A stretch of 16,949 bases of DNA, taken from Gammaproteobacteria bacterium. Lineage in GTDB: Bacteria > Pseudomonadota > Gammaproteobacteria > Thiohalobacterales > Thiohalobacteraceae. A program made the position numbers and the translations under genes. Below the pieces are notes generated by a model. That model made no database searches and was not told the origin of the DNA. It worked only from the letters and a program-made list of their open reading frames with translations. The stretch is taken from the NCBI GenBank assembly GCA_018819175.1, contig JAHJQQ010000027.1, forward strand, positions 1 to 16,949. Reading direction: 5' to 3'. Shown here piece by piece: positions 8,548 through 15,559 of this stretch (within the stretch, counting starts at the first letter, position 1; each line of letters begins with the position of its first letter).

Positions 8548-10227
8548 TCAAGGCTGTCTGCGCAATTCCACACGCCGGTTGCGCGCCAGCCCCTCGCGCG
8601 TGGTGTTATCGGCTATCGGCTGTGATCCGCCATAACCCTGCGCACTCAACCTTTCCGCCGGGACACCCTGGCTCACCAGATAGGCCATGACCGCTTTGGC
8701 GCGTTGTTCGGACAGCCACAGGTTATAGGCCGCATCGCCTTGCGTATCCGAATGGCCGGCGACCTCGAGCTTGAGTGCGGGCTGTTCGCGCAAAATGGCC
8801 GCGACCTGATCGAGCGCGGCACGCGACGGCGTGGTCAGCGCGTCGGAGTCATATTTGAAATGGACACCCGCCAAGGCAATGGGCGTGTCCGGTGCGCATC
8901 CCGTGGCATCAACAGCAGTCGAGGCAGGCGAAGCCGGACAGAGGTCTTGGCTGTCTGCGATGCCATCCGCATCACGGTCCACACTGGCGGCGGCGACCGG
9001 AGCCGGTTCCATTGCCGCCATTTCCACTGCATAGGTTTTGGCAGTCCCGTCCGCCGGCGTCTCCGACGTCGTTATCATGGCTGCGGATAGCGCGGCCTTG
9101 GCAGCCACCAGCCGTTCATTGCAGGCTGTGAGCTGTTGCTGCAACAGGCTCTGTGTCGATTGTTCCTCGGCCACTGAGCCCGCGATCCGGGTATTGAGCG
9201 TATCCACTTGCGCGAGCAGACGCTCACGGGTGCTGACGGCATCCGCCAGTGCCTGTTGCAGTGCGGTCTTGGCGGCGAGCTCTGTCTCAAGCGTGGTCTG
9301 CGCGGTCTTCAATTCCTCGGCGAGTTTGGCAGATTGCTCTGTTTCCGCTTGATCCGCCTTGGCCGAGCTATCCGCCAGCCGCGCCTGCAAGGCATCCCGC
9401 TCCGCAATCACGGCGGATGCGGACGCATTCGCACTGTCCAGGGCAGACCGACGTTTTTCCAATTCGACCACCATGTTGCTCAACTCGGCCTGCAGGCGGT
9501 CGCGTTCCGTCCGCATTTCTGTCAGCGATTGCATGGCTTCGGTATGGTTTGCCTGCGCCGCATCAAGATCGACCCTGTTAGTCGCAAGCTGTTCCTGGCA
9601 GGACTGATACTGGGATTCGGCTTTATTCTTCACCTCTTCCAGACGTGTGATATCCGCGCGCAGCTGTTGCAGTGTGCCACTGGTCTGTGCCTGTTCCTGT
9701 TCGAGCGCAGCGAAATCAGCGGCCCGTGCCTGCTGCTCATCAAGTGCCGCGCGGACGGTTTTCAGTTCATCTGTCAGTTGGGCTATGCGTGACTGTGCTG
9801 CGTCGACGGCGACTGTCGCCGCCTTGAGTTGTTCAGTCTGATCAGTCTGCGCGGCACGTTGTTGCTGATACTCGGCATAGTTGATCGTCAATGCCTCGCG
9901 CGCCTGCTGCAAGAGCGCCTGGGTGGCTTCAAGGCGCTCATGCGCACGCTGCAACTCGATACGACTTGCGACCAGATCCGCCTCCAGCTGCCGAGGATCG
10001 ATTGCCGGGTTGTATTCAGGTGGTGGTTGCCGATAGTGCGATGGATAGGGAGGCGGATAGGGTCGTGGTGCGGGGCGATAATCCGGAGGTGGCGATACCC
10101 AGGCAGTCAATGGCCAGGCCGAGGAATCCGGATTAGAGTGATCGCCCGCCTGCGCAGTCGTTGCCATACCACCCGGCAGCAACGCCAGTGTCGCGGTAAG
10201 AACAGTGGCCCTGAACATCTGCGTCAT
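8548..10227 (-). CDS. OmpA-family peptidoglycan-binding protein with long coiled coil
   Basis: A 559-residue exported protein. Residues 1-27 form a signal peptide ending AQA, with no lipobox cysteine, so it is probably soluble in the periplasm. A Pro/Tyr-rich segment (45-72) is followed by some 300 residues of Ala/Gln/Glu-rich coiled coil (about 78-380). A thrombospondin type 3-like calcium motif DRDADGIADSQDLCP (417-431) comes next, then an OmpA-like domain (about 450-557) with GHSD at 491-494 and NRRVEL at 550-555, the usual peptidoglycan-contact residues. No beta-barrel is present. AGGAGG (10236-10241) precedes the ATG. The likely role is cell-envelope anchoring; the partner is unknown. 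The 77-residue membrane-protein gene ends 73 nt upstream on the same strand, so the two may share a transcript. Confidence 0.9.
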   Translation of the reverse strand: MTQMFRATVLTATLALLPGGMATTAQAGDHSNPDSSAWPLTAWVSPPPDYRPAPRPYPPPYPSHYRQPPPEYNPAIDPRQLEADLVASRIELQRAHERLEATQALLQQAREALTINYAEYQQQRAAQTDQTEQLKAATVAVDAAQSRIAQLTDELKTVRAALDEQQARAADFAALEQEQAQTSGTLQQLRADITRLEEVKNKAESQYQSCQEQLATNRVDLDAAQANHTEAMQSLTEMRTERDRLQAELSNMVVELEKRRSALDSANASASAVIAERDALQARLADSSAKADQAETEQSAKLAEELKTAQTTLETELAAKTALQQALADAVSTRERLLAQVDTLNTRIAGSVAEEQSTQSLLQQQLTACNERLVAAKAALSAAMITTSETPADGTAKTYAVEMAAMEPAPVAAASVDRDADGIADSQDLCPASPASTAVDATGCAPDTPIALAGVHFKYDSDALTTPSRAALDQVAAILREQPALKLEVAGHSDTQGDAAYNLWLSEQRAKAVMAYLVSQGVPAERLSAQGYGGSQPIADNTTREGLARNRRVELRRQP

Positions 10228-10300
10228 CGCAATCTCCTCCTGAGCTCACGCTGACCCGCGCCGCGTGTTTATTATTCAAGTCCGATGACGAACAGCCGGG

Positions 10301-10534
10301 TCAGGCGTGCGAATGGTCGTCGTGTCGACAATGTCTGCGCAGGCAGCAGAGCATATAGCCCAGCAGCAATCCGCCGACACCGAGAAACACACTGACAGAC
10401 ACGACACGTATCGTCATTTCGCTAGCGCCCGCGGCACTGGTTGTCAGCCAGGTCAGAAAGGCGGAAAAACCTGCTACCAACAGTACGATAGCGTAAGGCC
10501 AGATCTTCGAACGACATTCAGCGCACAGTCGCAT
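10301..10534 (-). CDS. Small Cys/His-rich two-helix membrane protein
   Basis: Family not recognised. The 77-residue protein has two hydrophobic segments (about 12-32 and 41-63). The N-terminus holds a CxxC (C4, C7); the C-terminus holds C63, C64, C69 and four histidines (H68, H71, H74, H76). Both ends would face the same side, probably the cytoplasm given the basic residues, bringing the Cys and His residues together. This suggests metal or thiol chemistry, but that is inference. The ATG at 10532-10534 is chosen over an in-frame TTG one codon earlier because AAGGA (10541-10545) lies 6 nt upstream of it. An FNR-type promoter precedes it, so expression may rise without oxygen. It may lead a transcript with the OmpA-family gene. 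Confidence 0.7.
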   Translation of the reverse strand: MRLCAECRSKIWPYAIVLLVAGFSAFLTWLTTSAAGASEMTIRVVSVSVFLGVGGLLLGYMLCCLRRHCRHDDHSHA

Positions 10535-10569
10535 CAATTATCCTTATCATAATTCGACAGAGTCGATAT

Positions 10570-10575
10570 GTTATA
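10570..10575 (-). promoter_or_regulatory. Candidate -10 box
   Basis: TATAAC on the minus strand (TTATAA if read one base earlier), 23 or 22 nt downstream of the FNR-type site. A start near 10563-10564 would put that site at about -41.5 to -42.5, the class II activator position. Confidence 0.5.
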
Positions 10576-10598
10576 AGTGGATGTCGGAAAAATGTCTA

Positions 10599-10612
10599 TT
10601 GATCTAAATCAG
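10599..10612 (-). promoter_or_regulatory. FNR/Anr-type binding site
   Basis: The plus strand reads TTGATCTAAATCAG, matching the FNR consensus TTGAT-N4-ATCAA at 9 of 10 positions. It lies about 65 nt upstream of the small membrane-protein gene. CRP/FNR-family regulators with this specificity sense loss of oxygen through an iron-sulfur cluster. No fnr gene is in the window. Confidence 0.6.
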
Positions 10613-10899
10613 CCTATTAAAGAAAGATGTGAAGTTGTTTCCGTAGTTATCGTCAAACGAATGACTGAATAATTAGACCCATTAACGCCGCTTGTTCATG
10701 TGCAATCACGCATGTGACGAATTCTCGTCAGTATCACCACACGCCAGCTGCAGCCCTCCCATCAGGAATAGTTTCAGTCAACGCCGAGTGCATTAAACTT
10801 TCTCTAAAGGTTACTAATACAGTCAAGTATTCGTCACGTCGCCTTTATCAACCCTTCACAGCTGACGACTGGACAAGCAATCAGGTTAAACGGTGCACC
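10613..10899. other. Intergenic stretch with no convincing gene
   Basis: No clear coding sequence. An open frame running in from 10714 lacks a Shine-Dalgarno and has low-complexity content. A 6-bp hairpin, TGACGA (10715-10720) with TCGTCA (10725-10730), and a repeated CATGTG (near 10698 and 10711) are visible. No confident promoter is seen for the small ORF that follows. Confidence 0.4.
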
Positions 10900-11028
10900 A
10901 TGCCGAAAAAGTTACAGCACATCGACACACTGAGTGAACGCCACTTCAAGTTGATCAAATGGTCCCTGACGGCGGTCTCGGCAGTGGTCACATCGGTCTT
11001 TATTCAGATTCTCCACGCCGGTATCTGA
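10900..11028 (+). CDS. Possible 42-residue protein with C-terminal membrane helix
   Basis: Unrecognised and doubtful. Starting from the ATG at 10900, the product has a charged first half (MPKKLQHIDTLSERHFKLIK) and then a hydrophobic stretch from about residue 20 to the end, like a small tail-anchored protein. The ribosome site is weak, with AGG about 14 nt upstream. The same frame stays open back to 10714 (104 aa), but that part looks non-coding. It converges on ppdK, whose stop is 52 nt away. A hairpin, TCTGAT (11024-11029) with ATCAGA (11037-11042), overlaps its stop. Confidence 0.3.
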   Translation: MPKKLQHIDTLSERHFKLIKWSLTAVSAVVTSVFIQILHAGI

Positions 11029-11079
11029 TCGAATCAATCAGAGACTACCGCTTCCCAGGCCCGCGGGTACGCTGGAAAT

Positions 11080-13872
11080 TCACCCCCTCTCCAACGTAAA
11101 ACGCTGCGCCAGCGCAGCATGCGCTGCCGCAAGCCGCGCTACCGGTACGCGTGGTGGTGAACAAGAGACATAGTTCAGCCCGATGTCGTTGCAGAAGCGG
11201 ATGGACGCGGGATGACCGCCCTGCTCACCACAGATACCCACTTTGAGATCCGGCCGCGCACGCCGCCCCCACTCCACCGCCAGTTTCATCAATTGCCCGA
11301 CCCCCTTCACATCGAGCACCTCGAACGGGTTGTCCTGAAGGATGTTGTATTCGTTGTACATGGGCAGAAACTTGTTCTCCGCGTCTTCACGCGAGAATGA
11401 GAACGTGGCCTGGGTCAGATCGTTCGTGCCGAAGGAAAAGAACTGGGCATGTTCGGCGAGGCTTTCGGCACGCATGCAGGCACGCACGACTTCGATCATG
11501 GTACCGAATTTCAAATCGACAGTGACGCCGGTATCACGCTGCACCTCCTGCTGGATCTGATCGACATGGGATCTGACCTGGATAAGCTCCTGCGCGGTAC
11601 AGACCTGCGGCACCATGATTTCCGGATGTACTTCGATGCCGGACGCGATGCACTCGGCAGCGGCTTCCAACACGGCACGGATCTGCATGGCGTAGATTTC
11701 CGGATAAGTGATACCCAGACGAACGCCGCGATGACCGAGCATTGGGTTCACCTCGAACAGTTCACGCACCTTATGCAGCATGAGTTGTTTGCGCGCGATG
11801 GCATCATCTATGGTCGCGACATTGAGCTTATCCATTAATGAGCCGGATGCGGTGCTGGCCTGCAACCCTCCCAGCATATCCTGCAGGCCTTCGGCGGCGG
11901 CACGCAGGTGATTGAGATTGGACAGTTGCTGTTCAAGCTGGCGTTCGCCGGGCAGGAACTCATGAATCGGTGGATCCAGCAAGCGGATGGTCACCGGCCG
12001 TGGCGCCATCGCCTTGAACAAGGCTATGAAGTCAGCGCGCTGCATGGGCAACAGACGCTCCAGGGCGCGCTCACGTTCGTCGACCGTGTTGGCCAGAATC
12101 ATATCGACCACGGCGGGCAGGCGTTCGGATGCATTGAACATACGCTCGGTGCGACACAGACCTATGCCCATCGCGCCATAGTCAACAGCACGGGCGGCGC
12201 CCTCGGGGGTATCCACATTACTCATAACCTTGAGCGGTGCTATGGCATCGGCCCAACCCAGCAAGGTGCGCAACTCCTCTGAAAACTCCGGCTCGACGGT
12301 CGGTATCTCGCCCAGATAGACATGGCCATTACCGCCGTCGATGGTAATAACATCGCCTTCATGCAGTATCTTGTCGCCGATTTTCGCCGTACGACTCTGA
12401 GTGTTGACATGAATACCTTCGGCACCGGCTACACAGGGTTTTCCCATACCGCGCGCTACCACGGCGGCATGTGAGGTCTTGCCACCACGACTGGTAAGCA
12501 CACCTTGCGAGGCAAAAAAGCCATGGATATCCTCGGGCTTGGTTTCTTCACGCACCAGAATCACGCTTTCACCGGCCCGCCCCATCAGTTCGGCACGGTC
12601 CGCATCGAACACGACTTTACCGGAGGCGGCACCCGGCGATGCGGGCAGCCCCTGCACAGCGGATTGCACTTGCGCCGTCGGGTCGAGACGCGGATGCAAT
12701 AATTGTTCGAGCAGTTCGGGTTGCACGCGCAGCAAGGCCTGTTCGCGCGTGATCAAGCCTTCCGCGACCATTTCGACCGAGGTACGCACCATGGCGGCGG
12801 CATTCATTTTGCCATTGCGCGTCTGCAGGCAATATAAAATCCCTTTTTCGATGGTGTATTCGTAATCCTGTACTTCATGGTAGTGATTTTCGAGCTTGTC
12901 CCGCAGTTCCACCAATTGCCGATACATCTCCGGCATTTCCTGCGCCAGTTCCTGGACCGGCTTGGGCGTGCGAATACCGGCGACCACGTCTTCGCCCTGC
13001 GCATTCACCAGATATTCGCCGAACATATGATTCTCGCCGGTGCCCGGGTTACGGGTGAAACCCACACCGGTGGCGCTGTCGTTGCCCATGTTGCCGAACA
13101 CCATGGTGACGATATTGACCGCAGTGCCATTGGCCATCTCCGGCGTGATATGGAATTCACGCCGATAGTCCACGGCACGTTTGCCCGACCAGGAATTGAA
13201 GACCGCCTTGATGGCGATCTCGAGCTGGGCATAGACATCTTCGGGGAATGGTGCGCCGGTTTTTTCGCGGATCACCGTGAGGAAGATTTCGCTGATCTCT
13301 TTCAGATGAGCAGTAGTGAGACCCACATCGGCCTTGACGCCCTCACGTTGCTTGATCGCCTCGAAGGGTTCATCGAAATGCTCGTCGTGAACACCCAGTG
13401 CGACCTTGCCGAACAGTTGGATAAAGCGGCGATAGGCGTCATAACAGAAACGCTCGTTGCCGGTCTGGCGGATCAGTCCTTCCAGCGTGGCGCGGTTCAA
13501 GCCGAGATTGAGAATCGTATCCATCATGCCGGGCATGGACATGGCGGACCCGGAACGCACCGACACCAGCAGCGGATTCTGTGCATCACCGAAACCCTTG
13601 CCGGTCGCCTGCTCCAGCGCCTGCATCTGTTTGCGCACGTCGTCCATCAGGCCCGCCGGCAAGGCATGGTCTTGGTTCGCGAGGTAACTGAGACAGGCGG
13701 CCGTGCTGATGACAAAGCCCGGCGGGACATTCAGGCCGATCTGAGTCATTTCACAGAGATTGGCGCCTTTACCACCGAGGAGATGTTTGTTATGACCATC
13801 ACCCTCGGCGAACGAAAATACAAAACGGTTAGCGTTAGCCTGATCCGATGCGACTGATCCTTGTGCCGACAT
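11080..13872 (-). CDS. ppdK: Pyruvate, phosphate dikinase
   Basis: Interconverts pyruvate + ATP + Pi and PEP + AMP + PPi. The 930-residue protein has an N-terminal ATP-grasp domain (GGKGANLCEM at 33-42, TRNPGTGENHMFGEYLVNAQ from 273). The phosphohistidine domain carries GGKTSHAAVVAR with catalytic H468 and the preceding regulatory-type T466. The C-terminal PEP/pyruvate barrel has GLCRTERMF (571-579), FFSFGTNDLTQATF (811-824) and GICGEQGG with catalytic C881. The length exceeds the roughly 875 residues of the Clostridium enzyme, in part through extra sequence near 655-690. After C881 the usual GGDP or GGEP is GGHP. The start at 13872 is preferred over 13899 because GGAGGGG lies 7 nt before it. 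No PPDK regulatory kinase gene is nearby. Beside glgP and nifJ, a glycolytic, PPi-saving direction is plausible. Confidence 0.96.
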   Translation of the reverse strand: MSAQGSVASDQANANRFVFSFAEGDGHNKHLLGGKGANLCEMTQIGLNVPPGFVISTAACLSYLANQDHALPAGLMDDVRKQMQALEQATGKGFGDAQNPLLVSVRSGSAMSMPGMMDTILNLGLNRATLEGLIRQTGNERFCYDAYRRFIQLFGKVALGVHDEHFDEPFEAIKQREGVKADVGLTTAHLKEISEIFLTVIREKTGAPFPEDVYAQLEIAIKAVFNSWSGKRAVDYRREFHITPEMANGTAVNIVTMVFGNMGNDSATGVGFTRNPGTGENHMFGEYLVNAQGEDVVAGIRTPKPVQELAQEMPEMYRQLVELRDKLENHYHEVQDYEYTIEKGILYCLQTRNGKMNAAAMVRTSVEMVAEGLITREQALLRVQPELLEQLLHPRLDPTAQVQSAVQGLPASPGAASGKVVFDADRAELMGRAGESVILVREETKPEDIHGFFASQGVLTSRGGKTSHAAVVARGMGKPCVAGAEGIHVNTQSRTAKIGDKILHEGDVITIDGGNGHVYLGEIPTVEPEFSEELRTLLGWADAIAPLKVMSNVDTPEGAARAVDYGAMGIGLCRTERMFNASERLPAVVDMILANTVDERERALERLLPMQRADFIALFKAMAPRPVTIRLLDPPIHEFLPGERQLEQQLSNLNHLRAAAEGLQDMLGGLQASTASGSLMDKLNVATIDDAIARKQLMLHKVRELFEVNPMLGHRGVRLGITYPEIYAMQIRAVLEAAAECIASGIEVHPEIMVPQVCTAQELIQVRSHVDQIQQEVQRDTGVTVDLKFGTMIEVVRACMRAESLAEHAQFFSFGTNDLTQATFSFSREDAENKFLPMYNEYNILQDNPFEVLDVKGVGQLMKLAVEWGRRARPDLKVGICGEQGGHPASIRFCNDIGLNYVSCSPPRVPVARLAAAHAALAQRFTLERG

Positions 13873-13879
13873 AACAATA

Positions 13880-13886
13880 CCCCTCC
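13880..13886 (-). promoter_or_regulatory. Ribosome binding site deciding the ppdK start
   Basis: GGAGGGG on the minus strand, 7 nt upstream of the ATG at 13872. The longer in-frame start at 13899 lies upstream of this site and would leave it inside the gene. Confidence 0.75.
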
Positions 13887-14121
13887 GATTTATTATCAAA
13901 GCGCTACACTCAGAGTAAGACGCCGAGTGAACAGACGGAAGGTACCGCGAGGACTACATAACGGTCCTTTGACATGGATCATCTTTGCGCCATTTGCTGG
14001 CGTTTAATACGACCGCAGCAAGCGCCAAGTCTTGATCGGAAATCGGCCGAAGCCTATGGTTTTGGGATGATTCAACCTATAACGGGCAGCTGCCAAGGCA
14101 GCCCATGACAGAGGTATCCAC
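13887..14121. promoter_or_regulatory. Shared upstream region of ppdK and ppk2
   Basis: Divergent intergenic region. For ppk2, TTGATC (14033-14038) and TATGGT (14055-14060) with 16-nt spacing are a weak sigma-70 candidate; AGAGG lies 7 nt before the ATG. Small hairpins occur at 13988-14002 (CGCCA/TGGCG) and 14087-14101 (around GCTGCCAAGGCAGC). No clear promoter is seen for ppdK and no FNR consensus site. Confidence 0.35.
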
Positions 14122-15327
14122 ATGCGCAAAGAGGATAAAAACGGCACCCGCGGCAACTCGGATTCAGCCACCAAAGCTGCCGCGAAAGTCGCCAGAAAAT
14201 CCGGCGCCGGATCCAAACGTGGCGAACCACGTCCACGTCGCGCCAAGGCAGGCGATATTTCGCCCAGACTCAGTACGACTGGGGTGGAATCCTTTGTGGT
14301 GAAAGAGGCAGTGGACGCTGCGCAGGAATCCAAGGTCGTGACGGTGCAGGATATCCTGACCAACGCCAGTGGCGACAGCCACGAGCTGCTTCAATCATTG
14401 GAGGCCATTCTCGCCGGCGCATCGCCTGAAGATGCGGCCGTTCTGCGCGATGCCTTACTGCGCCCGGCGACGACCTCGGTTCTTAATCGGACCAGAAACC
14501 CTGATGATGAACTGGCCACAGACTGGCGCGATGGCAACTATCCCTATAAAAACCTGATGTCTCGTAAAAACTACGAGAAGCAGAAATATCGTTTGCAAGT
14601 CGAGCTGCTGAAACTACAGGCCTGGGTCAAGGAAACCGGCCAGAAGGTGATAATCCTCTTTGAGGGCCGCGATGCGGCGGGCAAGGGCGGTACCATCAAA
14701 CGCTTCATGGAACACCTCAACCCACGCGGCGCCCATGTTGTGGCACTGGAAAAACCCACCGAGGCCGAGCGTGGTCAGTGGTATTTCCAACGTTATGTGC
14801 AACATCTTCCGACGGCAGGCGAGATCGTCTTCTTCGATCGCTCCTGGTACAACCGCGCGGGCGTGGAACGGGTCATGAATTTCTGCACAGACGATGAATA
14901 TCTGGAATTCATGCGCCAGGCGCCGGAGTTCGAACGCAATCTCGTGCGCAGTGGCGTGCACCTGATCAAGTTCTGGTTCTCGGTGAGTCAGGATGAACAG
15001 CTACGTCGTTTCAAGGAGCGTGAAATTCATCCTCTCAAGCACTGGAAGCTGTCCCCGATCGATCTTGCCTCGCTCGACAAATGGGACGACTACACCAAGG
15101 CCAAGGAAGCCATGTTCTTCTACACCGATACCGCCGATGCGCCCTGGACCGTGATCAAGTCGAATGACAAGAAACGCGCCCGTCTCAATGCATTGCGCTA
15201 TTTGCTGCACAAGCTTCCCTACACGGAGAAAGACATCGACCGGATAGGACCTATGGATCCGCTGCTGGTGGGACGCGCTCATGTGGTCTACGAACGTGGC
15301 GAGCATCAGGGCGGCCCGTTGCTATAA
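14122..15327 (+). CDS. ppk2: Polyphosphate kinase 2 (PPK2 family)
   Basis: Transfers phosphate between polyphosphate and nucleoside phosphates in the cytoplasm. Class I enzymes make ATP or GTP from the diphosphate; classes II and III also accept AMP. The core has Walker A GRDAAGKGG (182-190, K188), Walker B FFDRSWYNRAGVERV (237-251) and the lid region around REIHPLKHWKLSP (300-312). The overall pattern suggests class I, but class cannot be fixed by eye. At 401 residues it is about 100 longer than a minimal PPK2. The extra N-terminus is Lys/Arg/Ala-rich (1-45), then a likely helical segment (60-125). The ATG at 14122 has AGAGG 7 nt upstream. It is divergent from ppdK, whose AMP and PPi products or substrates connect to the same phosphate-energy metabolism. 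Confidence 0.93.
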   Translation: MRKEDKNGTRGNSDSATKAAAKVARKSGAGSKRGEPRPRRAKAGDISPRLSTTGVESFVVKEAVDAAQESKVVTVQDILTNASGDSHELLQSLEAILAGASPEDAAVLRDALLRPATTSVLNRTRNPDDELATDWRDGNYPYKNLMSRKNYEKQKYRLQVELLKLQAWVKETGQKVIILFEGRDAAGKGGTIKRFMEHLNPRGAHVVALEKPTEAERGQWYFQRYVQHLPTAGEIVFFDRSWYNRAGVERVMNFCTDDEYLEFMRQAPEFERNLVRSGVHLIKFWFSVSQDEQLRRFKEREIHPLKHWKLSPIDLASLDKWDDYTKAKEAMFFYTDTADAPWTVIKSNDKKRARLNALRYLLHKLPYTEKDIDRIGPMDPLLVGRAHVVYERGEHQGGPLL

Positions 15328-15344
15328 GCAGGTTATGCGCGGCT

Positions 15345-15377
15345 GTCGGATGCGCGGCTAACGCCGCTGAATCCGAC
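15345..15377. repeat. Palindromic repeat downstream of ppk2
   Basis: GTCGGAT (15345-15351) pairs with ATCCGAC (15371-15377), and inside it GCGGC (15354-15358) pairs with GCCGC (15363-15367) around a TAAC loop. It starts 18 nt after the ppk2 stop and could end its transcript, although no T-run follows. ATCCGACC repeats of this kind are common in proteobacteria. Confidence 0.7.
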
Positions 15378-15411
15378 CTATGTGTTAGGGAGCCTCTGAT
15401 TTATTACTATA

Positions 15412-15542
15412 CCGTCAATCCGGCGCAGGCCGGACAAAAGCGCAGAGCGCGTTGAACGCCGGTTAGGCGGCCCGCAGGGCGAGCGCAGCGAGTCATCCAT
15501 GTGATTCAAGGCACTAGATTTCGTTCCTGCGCCAGAATGGCG
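15412..15542. repeat. Interrupted copy of the 8414-8484 repeat
   Basis: The left arm (15412-15434) and the centre plus right arm (15495-15542) match the intact repeat at 8414-8484. The shared loop wording is ATCCATGTG-TTCAAGGC-CT-GATT, with only purine transitions in the loop. Between them lie 60 nt (15435-15494) absent from the intact copy. The right arm is more diverged. It lies between the convergent ends of ppk2 and the HD-GYP gene. Confidence 0.75.
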
Positions 15543-15559
15543 AATTGTTCAGAGTTTCA

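Noticed and set aside
13885..13900. FNR-like site upstream of ppdK (TTGATAATAAATCGG on the minus strand)
   Set aside because: The second half-site is AATCG rather than ATCAA, and it overlaps the ribosome site.
14033..14047. FNR-like site upstream of ppk2 (TTGATCGGAAATCGG)
   Set aside because: Spacing and second half-site do not match the consensus; kept only as a weak -35 candidate.
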